Of a stretch of DNA of 64,000 nucleotides, positions 21,991 through 35,470 are shown in pieces. The notes under the pieces are model-generated. The model saw only the letters and a list, made by a program, of their open reading frames with translations. It did no database searches and was not told the DNA's origin. The stretch is taken from positions 451,380 through 515,379 of the forward strand of contig CM021312.1 of NCBI GenBank assembly GCA_010645155.1, in the 5' to 3' direction. Origin of the DNA: Tigriopus japonicus (taxonomy: Eukaryota > Arthropoda > Copepoda > Harpacticoida > Harpacticidae). The stretch's first letter is position 1. Each line of letters opens with the position of its first letter. The position numbers were made by a program, and so were the translations under genes.

Positions 21991-23892
21991 CTAGAGGGCC
22001 ATCTTGCGACCTTCAATGGAAATCTCCACCGCTCGTTTGGCCTTGGCGTTGCGTTTGCGGTCTTGAGCGGCCCTCAGGTGCTTTTCAAGACGGGTGGCTT
22101 CTTTGTGGGTTTTGCCGGAAATATCCACCGTGGTTTGCCATTCGGGTCGTTGAATGTACGAACTAGACGTGGCCATGGGCACACGAGCCCGGTAACACCA
22201 ACCGGGATCACCGGGTCTTAGGGCTCGTTCTTCCGTTTTCTCTTCTTGACGTCGACGTGATTCCAACATTTCATCTCGAGCCATTCTTTCCTCCTTGGTG
22301 ACAGTCTTGAAATCAGTGGAGAGGTTGAAGATCGGACGAGCCCAAGCGTTGATGATTTTCCCCGCGATCTCTTTGTTTTCCCGAATCTCCTTGGGATGCT
22401 TGTAGAGATACATGACAGCCTTACCGATGCCAGATTCCTTGAGTCGAGACTGATCCTCGATACGGAGCTCAAAGAGTAATCGCAAAATGCTTCGTCGAAT
22501 CTCCAAACTAGGTAAACTCTTATCCGGCATGGGGGCCAACCAATCCGTGAGAACTGACAACACATTGGCCTCGACAAAAGCCATTTGGAGGTCGGATTTG
22601 CGCAATTGCGTCATGACCACATTGAGCATGGAGATTTTTTTCGTGGCGGGCTGACGGGCTTGATTCAGTTCACGATCCTCGCGGGCGGCCAATCGCATAT
22701 CGGCGATCATTTTGGCAATGGCATCGTCGTTGTCGTTGATCAGATCGATATCTTTCCGTCGTCGACGTTTCCGCATCTCGGCCCGCTTGCGCTCCATCAT
22801 GAGGTCAAAATCGGACATGAGCGAATTCTGGGTGTTGTTTTGCGTTCCGATCCGATCCGTGGTCCCTTCGTCATCCGACGAATCCGGCGCTCGTTCCGCA
22901 TTCTCCGCCCCCTCCACCGTACCTTCCTCGGGCGGACCTTGTCCGCCCTCACTGGGTTCACCGTCACCCTCACCCTCACTACGACTGCCACTCGAGGCCA
23001 AACGGGGACGCTTCTCTCCGCCCGCGGTATCGGATTCATCGCCACTGCCCCGATCACCCCGGTTCTCATCATCACTATCACCAAAAGCTTCCCTCACCAC
23101 CCGCTTCTTTTTGCGATTGACCAGGTCCGAACCGTCCGAAGATCGCGAGCGACTGCGTGAGCGACTCCGTGAGCGACTCCTCGAACGCGACCGGCGGCCC
23201 GGTCCATCCCCTTCCCGCGACGAACCCGAGCTCGATCGCACGGATTTTCGGCTGTGAATGGACGACGTACTGGAAGCGCGACTGCCCGAACGAGATCGAG
23301 CAGCCCTAGGAGCGGGTGAGCCCGAACCACTTCGGGATCGAGACCTTGAACCGGATCCGGACCGATATCGCGCCCGTTCGCGCGTCACCGGCGAGCCCGA
23401 TCCACTGCGAGATCGAGAACGAGATCGCGCTCGTTGTCCCACGGGCGAAGCCGAACGTGAGCGGGAGCCCGATCTCGACCGGGATTTGAAGCGCGCACTC
23501 TGAGGCGAGCCCGAGCCCGATTGACGCGATTCCCGAGAACGAGACCGACTTTGTCGCCCAGAAGCCGGGGAATCCGGCGCGACTTGCGTGGCCGCTTGGG
23601 TATCGATCTGGGTAAGTTCAGCGTGAGCTTCACCCTCATCTTCATCGTCGTCGTCGTTCATGACTTGAGTAGGCGCATTGACATCGATTTGGGTGCCTTC
23701 GAGGTCGTTGTTCGGGTGTTCCTCATCGGACAGGACTTGTGTGGCGGCATGGGGATCGATTTGGGTGGATTCCGCGGGTTCATCTTCGGCGTCGGAGGGC
23801 ACGATTTGGGTGGCGGCATTGGGATCGATAGCCATGGAGTCCTCCGGCTCGGAACCGGGGGAACCGGGGGAACTGGCCATGGATTCGGACAT
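21991..23892 (-). CDS. IWS1: IWS1 transcription elongation factor
   Basis: A single-exon frame of 633 codons. IWS1 binds SPT6 on elongating RNA polymerase II and links transcription to mRNA export and histone marks. The conserved C-terminal half (about 350-620) begins [20 protein letters not shown] and includes the TFIIS N-terminal-like helical domain ([66 protein letters not shown]). The tail has [12 protein letters not shown]. The N-terminal half is disordered: four repeats around [10 protein letters not shown] / [11 protein letters not shown] / [11 protein letters not shown] / [11 protein letters not shown] (residues 20-105), then a long Arg-Ser-rich tract (about 110-260) and acidic segments. 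The gene is GC-rich compared with its surroundings and has long antisense open frames that are not genes. Confidence 0.95.
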   Translation of the reverse strand: MSESMASSPGSPGSEPEDSMAIDPNAATQIVPSDAEDEPAESTQIDPHAATQVLSDEEHPNNDLEGTQIDVNAPTQVMNDDDDEDEGEAHAELTQIDTQAATQVAPDSPASGRQSRSRSRESRQSGSGSPQSARFKSRSRSGSRSRSASPVGQRARSRSRSRSGSGSPVTRERARYRSGSGSRSRSRSGSGSPAPRAARSRSGSRASSTSSIHSRKSVRSSSGSSREGDGPGRRSRSRSRSRSRSRSRSRSSDGSDLVNRKKKRVVREAFGDSDDENRGDRGSGDESDTAGGEKRPRLASSGSRSEGEGDGEPSEGGQGPPEEGTVEGAENAERAPDSSDDEGTTDRIGTQNNTQNSLMSDFDLMMERKRAEMRKRRRRKDIDLINDNDDAIAKMIADMRLAAREDRELNQARQPATKKISMLNVVMTQLRKSDLQMAFVEANVLSVLTDWLAPMPDKSLPSLEIRRSILRLLFELRIEDQSRLKESGIGKAVMYLYKHPKEIRENKEIAGKIINAWARPIFNLSTDFKTVTKEERMARDEMLESRRRQEEKTEERALRPGDPGWCYRARVPMATSSSYIQRPEWQTTVDISGKTHKEATRLEKHLRAAQDRKRNAKAKRAVEISIEGRKMAL

Positions 23893-24148
23893 GACGGCGA
23901 TTGGGGGAAAGAGCGTGGAGAACGCGAGATGTCAGTCAGACACCACCGATGAAGAAGAAGATCGTGGAGACAATGGGGATGCCACGAAACAGACAGACAC
24001 TCACTCACTCCGTTCAAGATCGATTCGACCGACTGGGATGGCACGCCAAACGACCTTCCTTCAGCGAAACGCACTAAAATAAACCAACGATGGACGGACA
24101 CCCTGGGTCAGTAAGTCCCTCTATGAGTTAGTCAGCGGCCCTGATTAG

Positions 24149-26036
24149 TAGTGATGTGACTTGGGCGAGTCATGAGTCATCACGGACACCCAAGCACAAG
24201 TTGTTGACACGAGCATTACTTGGGCAATAAACCAATACACTTGGCCAGCTCAAGGAACATTGGAAGATGCAGTTGCCGGCAGTTGCTCTTAGAAGAATTA
24301 AGATACTTGCAGTGTGACTTAGCAGAAAAAAATGTCAAGTTGCATTTTCGATGATCTTTTGACCTTAATAATTTAGCAACAAACAGTGGAAGTGATACAA
24401 AAAATATTTTAATTTGGATAGCATTTGCAAAACCATGTTTTTTTAATTTCGGTTCTAGGCCACACATGATGGCCTTCAAGAAATTTTGATGGTAATCGGC
24501 ATGTGGTAAATGATGGTAAATGGCACTTTTGAGGCTTATCAAGACCGAGATTTTGAAGTCACACTTCCAGAACAAGCTCGTTTACTCAGAGTTGCCGGCA
24601 TGAAAAAGTAAGATGCCAAATCTTTTTTAGTATTTTCAAAATCTTTTGCATTTCCCCATGAAAGAGAATTGAAGTGTGTTATTTTCTTAAAAATCCATCC
24701 TTTCAAAGGTATGGGCCCTATTTAGCCGAATCAGCCTGGTTTACTGAAATTCGGATGGCAAGTTCATTCTTTGTTCATAGCAAATTTGGCAAACCTGTTA
24801 GCTGGGAAAAGTACTTGTACACAGGGTGGATATACGGAAATTTTTGTTGGATGAGTTACAGCTGTTGAAGAGCCAAGGTTGCAGGTGAAAACTTGATATT
24901 TCCGAAGATTATTACTAAAGTTGTGCCCAAACAAACAACAAATGACCCTGACTTCAACCTAGGGATGGGTGACAGCGGCAATTTTGCCCTCAACTCCGAC
25001 ACCGACACCGCAAGGTTGACACCCACACCGACACTGGCACCTGTGTTGAAGTTGCCAATCAACGTCGTGGTGTCAACACTGACATAGATAGCGTGTTCCT
25101 TATAATTAAGTCAAACAAAATGTGCCCTTTTGGACTGTAATATGGAGCACCAGTTTTGACAGACCTACACATTCTAAAGACATTTAAGTCCACGTTAGTG
25201 CAACATAAATTTGAGAGAGGGAAAATAAGCTTACACTTTACAATACCCTAGCTGGGTGTGTGATTTTCTTGCATTGCGTTTATGTTTATGATGGAACCAA
25301 ACATGACGATATTGGATTTTGTTTAGTCCTTCACATTTACAATCAAAGTTGGGATCAAGTTTTTGGGCGGGCAGTACGTTTTTCAAAAAGTCTTGAAGCC
25401 TTAAAATGTCGGCACCAGAGACCTAGTGCTGATGCCGACACCGAAAGCCCAAAAAGTTGGTGCCAACAACTTGGCACCGACACCGGCTTCTCGCCCACCC
25501 CTACTTCAACCCTACAAACGAAACGAACTTGTTTGGGCACAACTCCTTGGAAAACGTCACAACCAAAGGTCAGCTGGGGCCTGAAAATTGTCCAACAAAA
25601 TGATAGGCCTGTCTGCCCCAGCGTCTCCTCTCGTGTACTTGTACATAGTGATGTGTTTCAAACCTGGAGTGCTGCCATTTTTTACTCGGAAGTTTATCAT
25701 TGTTGATTAGGGCAGGTTGTATTGAACGTTTTTAAAAAGACCTAAACTGGGACCAATTTGGCAACACTCGAACTAGTTCGATTTCGAGTTCCATCAGTAG
25801 TTAAACTTTTGGATTTCGAGTTGGCAGTGCTGCCATATTTTATGGCGTCTCTAGTTGAGAAGATTAGTCGGGGGTCAACTTTTTGACCTTAAAATCCAAA
25901 GTGGCAAAACTCGACCAAAAATCCAACTCGAAACACATCAGTACTTGTACAGACCCCCAAGCTATGCCAAGCTTCGGCAAGCCCAAGCACTGTGCCAGAA
26001 CAGCTTGCCCAATCTCTTGTTTGCCCCCCATCACTA
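24149..26036. mobile_element. hAT-like element (TAGTGATGTGACTTGGG family), copy 1, enlarged by insertions
   Basis: The left 670 bp matches the complete copies at 37782-38500 and 61256-61978, and the right end CCATCACTA with preceding CTTGTTTGCC matches too. About 1.1 kb (near 24822-25940) is inserted relative to those copies and contains a further MITE. Flanking 8-mers CTGATTAG and GTCTAAGC do not match, so the two ends may come from a rearrangement or be eroded. Confidence 0.72.
24960..25503. mobile_element. Nested hAT MITE with perfect target duplication
   Basis: Ends TAGGGATGGGTGACAGC and CTCGCCCACCCCTA, flanked by identical CTTCAACC (24952-24959 and 25504-25511). Subterminal CCGACACCGACACC-type words occur at both ends. 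No coding capacity. It sits in the inserted part of the 24149-26036 element. Confidence 0.9.
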
Positions 26037-26230
26037 GTCTAAGCAGAATCAGTTTTCTCGGCTGGCCAATGAGACGAACTCACAGGGGAAGAGCCGGATC
26101 TTCAGGCTGAATTGGCCAAATCAATGCAAGAACTCAGCTGATGCAATGCGTATCGCCGACACTCTGCGACGGATAATGTGACCAGATTTAGCTTTAAACA
26201 GCAAAATTGAGCCTTTTCGAGCATTTAGGA

Positions 26231-26302
26231 GAGCGGTTCTTAAATTGGGGGTCTTAAGAAGCGCTGATGGGGCCCCGGCTCAAAAAAGGTTAAGAGCCCC
26301 TG
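26231..26302. mobile_element. Very short hAT-like MITE remnant
   Basis: GAGCGGTTCTTAAATTGGGG faces AAAAAGGTTAAGAGCCCCTG; the latter is a typical hAT end when read inverted. Flanks ATTTAGGA and ATTTAGAG suggest an eroded 8-bp duplication. At 72 bp it is near the minimum for such an element. Confidence 0.5.
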
Positions 26303-27479
26303 ATTTAGAGAAATTTAGCCTCGAAAATCAAATTATTTTTTGCTACTATGGACTTTTTGGTTTAACCATCTGGCTTTTCCATCAAATTTTTCACAATTTA
26401 ACTGAAACATTACTAAACTTTGCATCACATTTAACAAAAACATTTTGTCAACAACATTTTTGTTCAATTGATAAGATCAACCTATTTTCTGAATCAAGCT
26501 CACCGTGATTACCCCTTTTGAAATTAAGATTCCAGAACAAGAAAGTCAATATCCTAGGAGCTATTTTTTAACTTTTTTGCGCGCACTGAGGAAGGATGGG
26601 GAGCTATTTTAATTACTAGGACCGAGAACCATATTTTTAAAATAAGAAATATTTCTTTATCTGTAAAATATTTTCTTGACTTTCCAGGGAAGAAAAATAT
26701 TTCAGGAAAATTTGAGCCAAAAAAATGAATGGTCAATGCACAACTGGGCTTATCCAAAAATTCCATAATATCTACATTTTCTTCTTCTTTTAAGGGCATT
26801 CGTAATAAATTAAACATTAAAAACCATAACTACTGCCTTTTGAGCAAAAAAACTGTACTATCTGTGTATGTAGTAAATCAGTTGGGTTAAAAAAGACCCA
26901 TTACATTGAAGTTACCAAGAATGTATTGAATAAATTGGTGTACACCGATCAAAATTACCAAACAATGGCGTTGTTAAAAGACAATTTTTTTAAAAAACAC
27001 ATCATCTATCTAAAAAGACCACCAATATATACACATGTCTGACATACGTTTTTCTACAATGTTTGCTTTAGGTCTGTAATACATCCTACACATACATGTC
27101 TGACACTACATTTTTATATTATTTGAGATCAGAAAAACTATACTATTTGCTTGAGAACTTAGGATTTTATACACCAGGAACGTTTTTCCACTTTTTGGAG
27201 TAGAACTGGAATAACCCAGTTGCGGATCAACTTTGTTCTATTTAAATTCAACATTATAGGTATCTAAGTGAGCATTAAATATGTTTTGAGTGGATCTCAA
27301 ATTTCTGCAGTAAGCTCTTTAAATCCTTAATTCTGATTGACCCATCCTCACAAACACCTACCGACCAATTCACCAAAGCAGCCGGGTCAACAGGGCTTAT
27401 CAATGGAATTTTTATTGCATTCCCAAAATAGTTCTTCCAAAGAACTTTGTTTGGCATATATGTTTGGTTGTTTGCCGTT
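26303..27479. other. AT-rich interval downstream of the zinc-finger gene
   Basis: No gene is supported. Words near 26640-26770 (AATGAATGGTCAATGCAC, GGGCTTATCCAAAAAT) resemble 45470-45500, so it contains a dispersed repeat. A 60-codon minus-strand frame at 27275-27457 follows the zinc-finger gene stop and overlaps a possible poly(A) signal (AATAAA on the minus strand near 27415); it is probably 3' UTR. Confidence 0.5.
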
Positions 27480-30051
27480 TTAGGATAAGCGCTTTCGTTT
27501 CCGATTTGGGCTAGGAAGGGTTTCGGTTTTGTTCATGATAATGCTGGAGCTGTCCTCGTTGGAAAACTTCTCAAGGTGTTCAAGGATTCGAGTCACCTCC
27601 TTCAGTGATGTGCTTTTTTCCACGTAATCTTTCCATTCCAATAATATTTCGACAACTTTTTTCTTTTGAGCATTGAGTTCCTAGAGGGGAATAAAAAATT
27701 CAGTACCTTTTCCGATAGTTCAGTAACATTATTTGGTATTTAAAGTGCTAATGTGATTTTTATCAACACTGATGGCCGATAACTGCAAGAATTGAGGGAC
27801 CCAATTGAAGGTTGTGAAACCAAACCAATATTGGTCAAAGTATGCACATACTTTGGCCACTTTGGATGCGTAAATGGAAGAACGAGCACATATCAGACTT
27901 GGCGAATGACCCATTTGACCATATTTTCATAGATGATTCATCAATTAGATGTAATAATTAGTATTCCTTCGTTTTCCCCAACTTTTCCCCAAGTTTCATT
28001 TTTAAACGACTGCAAATTGGGTCCTTCAATCATCGCAGTTGCTGCCTTTTGGCTAAATTTAGACTGATAAGAAATAAAAGGATTTTTAGTTGGTAAAAAA
28101 CGCAAAAAAAACACTTTTAGTTTGCTTTTTTCGACACAATAGCAGGTAAAAAGTTCAATATTGCTATAATACGTAGTATGAAAAAAGTTAAAATAGTTGG
28201 TGAACTTGGTGATAGTTTAAGGATTATTTGTGTCTTAGCATTATTTTGCAACAGAAAAATGGCTCAACATCACGAAATAGTTAAAAAATGCTCTAAAATA
28301 CGTAGAAAAAAGTTCGAAATCTCACATATTAGTTATAAATATTTTTCCCACACCCTCACTACAAGTTTGTTTGTTTATTCATCATTGTAAAAATCATACC
28401 AATCATACCCATGACAACTTTATAATTTACGTGCTAATTGAACCAAAATATTTTTTTTTGGTTTTGCCGTGGAGGACATCTGCACCAAAATTTCTGCGAT
28501 TATACCCTTCCCATGCTATACTAATAAGATGATAATCATGAAAGAAAACTTTTCGTAACAACGAAATATCGGTCAGTTGAGCTTTTTTAGATATTTAATA
28601 ATGAACGAGAAAAGAAAAACTAAATACAACCTCATTAATCAACAATTCGATAAAATCTGTTTTTGAAGCAAATTCCAATAATAAGGTAAGTAGTATCTTA
28701 CCATGCCATTGTTTTTTCTCATTGGTGAATCCTTATCCGCGTGTACGTCCTCCGAGACTTCAGCTTCTGCAGATTCTTCAGACGGTGTTGTTGAACTGTG
28801 ATCATCATTGGGATCAACTCCAAAGGCCGTTAGTTGGTTTGCTTTGCTCTGATCAATCTTTTTAGTGACGCGATAGCGATGCCTTTGCAGGTTTCGCAAA
28901 TCCATTTCTGTGATGAGTTTTTGATTGGTACTTTTGTCTCTGACCGAGGAACAGTACCGCTTCAAAATAGTCTTTTTTGGGATTCCGGCATCCAAAAGTT
29001 CGATTAACGTCTCTTTACTTTTTCTTCCAAGGAGATTGTGTTGCATCTCGACTTCGTGGGAATGAGCGGCGCATCCTAGAACTCGGAACACCACGCCTTG
29101 TTTATGGCAAGTTTTTGCCGCGTTGTTTTCAGGACATTGGCAAATTTTAGCCTTGTGAATTGTCAACTTGGCTGGGCAACTAAAAGACGGGATCCTTGCG
29201 TAGTAATTGGTTTTGGCCGGGTGGGCCTCTTTTCTTGCACGAGTGTGTCGGCATTGATATCTAACATAATCCTCCCGAGACGTAGATGTGGTCAAAAGTT
29301 TGTCGAACTCTTTGGCAAAAAACCATTCTCTGGCTTCTGCCATAGTGGAAAATTCTTCGTGTACAAGTTGGTGTTCATGTGTGGAGTCAGTACATAACTT
29401 TTGATGGTTTTTGGAAGCTTTCTCGTGCCTCCGTAATCCTACGCTGGTGTAGAAAAGCTTTTTACAATCGTAGCAATGAAGAACTGTAACAGAAAGGTAC
29501 TTTTAATTAATAGAGCCATTTTCTGAACACCTTATTATCCAAATTAACAGAAAAAATTCTTATCAAGTGTGAAATTTGTTCAAGACGGCCGGATCATGAA
29601 ATTGATGACGAAAAACTTGGGTCCGTTATTTAAGAAAAATGCATATGATCCTAAAGTTAAGTATTTCCTTTTTTGACCTATTGAAAATTTGAAAGTTCAC
29701 TCACGCTTTTAGACCAGGGGTAGGCAACCGGCGGGCCGAGGCCCACATGTGGACCCAAAGGTGGTCTTCGGTGGGCCCCAAGAGCTATGGGGAAAGTCCA
29801 AAATAGTGGGTCCGCAAGACATCCATAGTACTGAAATCGTGGGCCCTAAGCTCTTTGATCGTTAATTTGTGGGCCCATCAACCTACTAACGTCTCTTTTG
29901 TGAGCCCTTGACAGCATGTCAGCAAATTTGTGGGCCTTGACCCAAAAGTAGTTGCCGACCCCTGTTTTAGACCATTTAGACCATGCTAGTTTTGTTGCAC
30001 TCAATACTTACGATTTTGGGAATGGTTTGTTGCATTAACATCAAGCGACAT
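27480..30051 (-). CDS. C2H2 zinc-finger protein, transposase-related? (incomplete model)
   Basis: Exon 1 (30051-30012) encodes MSLDVNATNHSQN and joins in phase to exon 2 (29483-28702). The junction creates a classical finger, C17-X2-C20-X12-H33-X6-H40 (HCYDCKKLFYTSVGLRRHEK). Exon 2 continues with Cys/His-rich and basic sequence (FSCPAKLTIHKAKICQCPEN, HSHEVEMQHNLLGRKSKETL, NLQRHRYRVTKKI). It can end at donor ATG|GTAAGA or run on to a stop at 28639. Further minus-strand coding-like pieces follow an acceptor near 28050 (KFSQKAATAMIEGP) and one at 27680, whose exon 27680-27480 ends in a basic NRKRKRLS tail; the middle joins are unresolved. The finger plus Cys/His block recalls the N-terminal parts of Mutator-like transposases and proteins domesticated from them. 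That link is inference. Confidence 0.55.
29715..29964. mobile_element. hAT MITE (CAGGGGTAGGCAAC family), copy 2
   Basis: Ends CAGGGGTAGGCAACC and GTTGCCGACCCCTG, with identical TTTTAGAC at 29707-29714 and 29965-29972. Rich in GTGGGCC words. It lies in intron 1 of the zinc-finger gene and is a complete 250-bp copy of the family seen at 6798. Confidence 0.93.
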
Positions 30052-30699
30052 GGCCTCTTACTACCAACATGGAAATCGTTAAACACAAGTTTTAATCCGA
30101 GTTTGTCCTCCAGTTAAAGGCTGGAAATCTTTTCAGCCTTAACTTCCACTTATCTGCTTGTTTTTACTCTTATAAATTAATTTTGTTCTTGATCCATCCA
30201 AAATTCAAATATGAACGGTTCTAGCAGAAACAGAGTACAGGTCAGCTTGCTCTGACCAGAAATCTCTCACCACTCGACGCCAACTTCAGCTGATGCGTAG
30301 CCCAAAACGACCCTAAAAAACGGTGCGGCTCTGCAGTGAATTTGAACGAAAAGACGAACCTAAAGGTGTTTGACACAAAACACTAATTAAGAACAAAGTT
30401 ACAGCATCAGACAGCACTCCTTTTCCCGTCATTCAAAGTAATAAACATACCTTCTGTTTTCAGGAGTTAGTCAAAACTGAGTTGTTTCAAAACACCACCT
30501 GGCACAAAATTGCAAATGGATCTCAAGCAAATGGATGCATAACTTTAATACAATAATAGTAACTTCAGACAACAGGTCTCACTATACTCAGATAAGGTTT
30601 CATGAAGATTGGATGTCTGTTTTGAGAAATGTGGTTCTAAACAATAAAGCTCACAGCTACTGATGCAAATAATTTGGCCATTTATTTTATGTTTGTAAA

Positions 30700-31165
30700 T
30701 TTGATTGATTTTTTTAAATATTTATTTGTTTGGGGTAAATTTGTATAATTTCCAAATAAAAAGCAGTGTTACCATCATGATTTGTAATAATTTGCAAAAG
30801 CAAGTGTCTGATGATCATTTTTAACACAATAATTATGCTGTTGAAAGGATTAATTAGTCTAAGAAGTATTTTCCATACAATGGTAACACTTAGTTTTGAT
30901 CTTGAAAGTTTTTGAGACCGTAGGACCGTAGGACCGACTCCCTTTTGGCAGCCCTGGTAAACCAAAACAATCATCATCAGCTGACTACTTTTTCCAATTT
31001 GTTTGTTTTTTGTTTGTAATTTGCATTTGCTTGGTATGCTGTTGTTTGTTTGTCTTTGTTTGTTCTTTGTTCCATTTGTTTGTTTCCCATCAGGAATACT
31101 AATTCACCCCAAACAAACAAATATTTAAAAAACCAAACAAATATACAAACAAACAAAAAATTGGC
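30700..31165. mobile_element. TIR element with AT-rich TTTGTTTGGGG ends, copy 1
   Basis: TTTAAATATTTATTTGTTTG followed by GGGTAAATT (about 30713-30741) faces AATTCACCCCAAACAAACAA followed by ATATTTAAA (31101-31129). The interior, including TTTGTTTGTCTTTGTTTGTT and ACAATAATTAT, is collinear with 36916-37375. Target duplication not resolved. No protein. Confidence 0.65.
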
Positions 31166-32411
31166 CAATTTGCTTGCTAAGTAGTTTTAACTGTAAAACG
31201 TCTCATTTGCATGTTTTTATCTTGGTTGCATTTTTCACATTTTGTCTTAATTTTGATATTAATGACAAAAATGATCATCAGGTCCCATGAAGTTTAATTA
31301 GACAAAATTGGGACCTTCAATCAGGTTTCTTTACTGGTATTAAAAATAACTTTTTTCAACACTAATTTGCTTGTTATCACGGTTTTAAGGCGCAATGACC
31401 TTTAATCATAGAAATTTATTCTTTTTGACATTAAGTGGGGCTCAGAAAAGCTGCTATTTTTAGGCCTAGAATGGCAGGTTTTTGCCTAAAACATGCAGTA
31501 TTTTTTTGTTTAGATTTGCCATCAGTTCCGCAAAAGTTGCTGAAAAGTTGCTATTTTCTGGCCTAAAACTGACACATATTGACATGAAAATGTGAAATTT
31601 TCCCAAATATGTGTCTCTTTTTGGGCCAAATTTAAGTAATCTTAAGTTTCTCATTTCTTTGATTTTTGGCTTTGAAAAGAACACAAGCCTACTTGGGACA
31701 AATTATTCAAAAATTAAAAGAACTATTGTTTCTTTAAAACAGTCTTGTAAATGTATGTGCATAATATACATTTTAAACCATTTTCTCCAAGGTTTAATTG
31801 CTTAAAACAAAAAATTCCAAAAGTTGCTGTGTGTTGAGAACAATTGGTAAATTTTGACTAAAATGGACAAAATTTGCAGTGTTTGGTTTAAGTTACAATT
31901 TGGGACTTTGTCTGAGCCCTAGTAATCATTATCTTTTGTAAGAAACAGTAAAACAAAAAATTGGGAGAAGTAATCAAGTTGAGCTTCTAAGTAACATTCA
32001 TATGACGTTTATGAGTCGACTCCTCTAAGGTTGGTTCCTACTCCAGATCGGTTCCATGGTTTTTGGATCATCCGTGTTTTTCCCAATTTTGCTAAAATTA
32101 AGGAATCAATGTGCGTGGAAAGTCCGGGGAAAAATTTCTTTTTTGGCGAAATTCGGCAAAGCTGCTTTTGTGATTTTTTTGAATATGTTTCTACAAGTTT
32201 GAAAGTGAATTGCGATGCTAAATCCTGAAAGAACTGTTTAGGCCTTTGTGTTAACAAAAAAAACCTTTTTTGCTCAAAAGAATTCTTTGTTTTTCTAATG
32301 GTATGAACCTTTCTCTTGATTTCCGCGGTTTTTGAAAAGGAAATCATCATCTGATTTGAGCCCTTTCGATCAAGAGTCCTTCGCGCACGGTTGTGCATTG
32401 ACGGAAGATCC
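31166..32411. other. Interval before SLX1 with a dispersed repeat
   Basis: 31470-31640 is homologous to 14460-14600 (shared minus-strand words encoding HIFMSI...LRP/FRPxNSN), a degraded dispersed repeat. Nothing else is recognisable. The final 200 bp should hold the SLX1 promoter but no motif stands out. Confidence 0.5.
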
Positions 32412-33572
32412 ATGTCACAATCCAGCCGTGATCCTACCATTCATGAAGCTGGGGATTTTTTTGGTGTCTATCTGCTCCAAACGCAGAATCCAAAATTTCG
32501 AGGTATGGTTGAGATCATGTATGATTTTTCCACCATTGTGGATAAAGTCTCTGTGATTGCAAATGGTTTGAATTTTCGTCTTGGTAATAAATGAAGGTTG
32601 CTCGGGAATAACAGAAAAGTGAGTCCAACATATTTGGAACACACCAAAAAAATATAAATCTACTCTTCATAGCCGTCAGAAAGAGATTCGCTTCTTTTTA
32701 TGGGGTTTTCTAGAGCGAGTGTCTTCTTACTGGGGAAAAGCTTATGAAAAATTATCATCTAAGATTTCCTTCAGGCACTTCTTTCATACAATGTTCATTG
32801 GTTCCATTCAGGTCGAGTATATGTGGGCTTTACGGTGGATCCCGAACGACGTCTCAAGCAACATAATGGTGGACGGGACAAGGGTGGGGCGGTCCGGACC
32901 AGTCAACGTGGACCCTGGGCCATGTTACTAATAGTGCACGGCTTTCCAAATATGATATCGGCTTTGCGCTTTGAATGGGCTTGGCAACACCCCAAACGAT
33001 CCCGACGTTTACATCAAGTTGTGGCGCCCAAAAAAGCCCGAGAAAAAACCTTACCTTATCATTTGCGGCTCTTACGAGCCATGCTCCATACCGGACCCTG
33101 GAATCGTCTGGCTCTGACTCTTCAATGGATTCGTCCAGATTTAGTGGGAAAAGATGCGCCTGATTGTAAGATTTCGCCACCCGGTCATATGCCAGTTGTA
33201 ACCGGGCCTCTGAAGGTGGCCAAGACGAAAAATGAAGAAGAAGCTAAATGTGGTGAAGGCTTGATTTGTGCGCTTTGCATTGAACCCGTGCCCGTGGAAG
33301 ACCAAGTTCAATGCCCATCGAACAAATGTGGCTGCATTAGCCATCTTTTTTGTCTGGCCGAGCATTTCCGGAAACGTGAACCGGGATTCCTTTTGCCCGT
33401 TAAAAGTTTTTGTCCCGTTTGTGAAGATCCGTTGGTATGGGCGGATGCAGTCAAAAGCTTAAAGAAAGCCCGTGCGAAAAGGAAAAAGACTAATCTGGAT
33501 GTTCCTGAGACGCTAGAAGCTGAAGAACCCAATGGAGATTGTCATAGTAGTGATGATGACGATGATTCTTGA
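32412..33572 (+). CDS. SLX1: Structure-specific endonuclease subunit SLX1
   Basis: SLX1 is the catalytic subunit of the SLX1-SLX4 nuclease that cuts branched DNA such as Holliday junctions. Two exons (32412-32502 and 32812-33572, phase 1) give 283 residues. The GIY-YIG nuclease domain spans about 15-100: FGVYLL (G18-V19-Y20), RVYVGFT (Y34-V35-G36), catalytic Arg region DPERRLKQHNGGR (Arg43/44) and Glu85 in LRFEWAWQHP. A C-terminal zinc domain follows (about 170-240): CALCIEPVPVEDQVQCPSN, CGCISHLFCLAEHF, and FCPVCEDPLVWAD. The tail is basic then acidic (HSSDDDDDS). The exon 1 ATG fits the family; the frame extends only a few codons upstream without another ATG. Thymidylate synthase starts 129 bp downstream on the same strand. 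Confidence 0.95.
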
Positions 33573-34601
<1,029 letters not shown>

Positions 34602-35141
34602 AAATAATTGGAATCGCCGACAGTAATATTGCTTCGGTTTGGACATGACAGAATACGTCGTATTGCCGCATTTTTAAATACAATTTGCAAAAACCTCAAA
34701 GGAATCTTTAGATGGGAACAGAATAGTACACGCAGGTCGCATGAAATCAAATTTGTCGCAAAATACCCCGATTTAATTCAAATTCCCAAACCATTACGTT
34801 GCGACGTATTTCAATTTAAGTTTTCTCAAGTAATGACCACCGAATGTTCATGGATCACGTGGATTATTTTGCTCCAAAACAATTTACTAGTAAGATAAGA
34901 TAAATACTATTTGAATTAAATTATGAAACTTGTACAAAAAGGATTGTTATATCTGCGCAAAACAAAAGTGATTAAATCAAATGATTTGACTAAAACAATT
35001 TAGAAAAACCAAGTTTAGTTTCGCTTTTGTCATTGAATATTAACCAAGTGTTAACGCAAAAATGAAACAGAACCCATTTGACACATTCATCCCCACATCT
35101 CCGCTGAAATAAAACTACACTATGAAATCTAACGCCCCAAT
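34602..35141. other. Interval after TYMS
   Basis: No gene or clear repeat. Contains short AT-rich runs and, near 34885-34920, AAGATAAGATAAATAC-like sequence. Ends at the target duplication of the next MITE. Confidence 0.4.
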
Positions 35142-35470
35142 TAGTGATGGACCGAAAGGGCTCATAACCGAAACCGAAAGTTTCGGCCGAAAGAGGGCTT
35201 AACCGAAACCGAAAGCACCTGATTACAAAATTGTTCAAATGCAAAATCTGCCTTAAAAATTAGAATGCTCATGTGTTCGATGTTGGGTAGTCGCAAATTT
35301 TGAAAAATCGGAAAACTTAAATTTCAGAGGTTTTTGGACCAATTTTTATTTTGTTGTCAAACTCCATTTTACATAGTGCTTGTCTGCTTTCGGTTTCGGT
35401 AGGCATAACCGAAACCGAAACCGAAATTTCGGTCGTAATTTTGGCCGAAAGCGCTTTCGGTCCATCACTA
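35142..35470. mobile_element. hAT MITE (TAGTGATGGACCGAAAG family), copy 2
   Basis: Ends TAGTGATGGACCGAAAGG and GCTTTCGGTCCATCACTA, with identical GCCCCAAT at 35134-35141 and 35471-35478. The same CGAAACCGAAA-type subterminal words as the copy at 17774, in inverted orientation. Confidence 0.95.

Noticed and set aside
22585..23952. Several open frames antisense to IWS1
   Set aside because: They are shadows of the low-complexity Arg-Ser and acidic coding sequence.
24141..26044. Target duplication for the 24149-26036 element
   Set aside because: The flanking 8-mers (CTGATTAG, GTCTAAGC) do not match, so a single simple insertion cannot be claimed.
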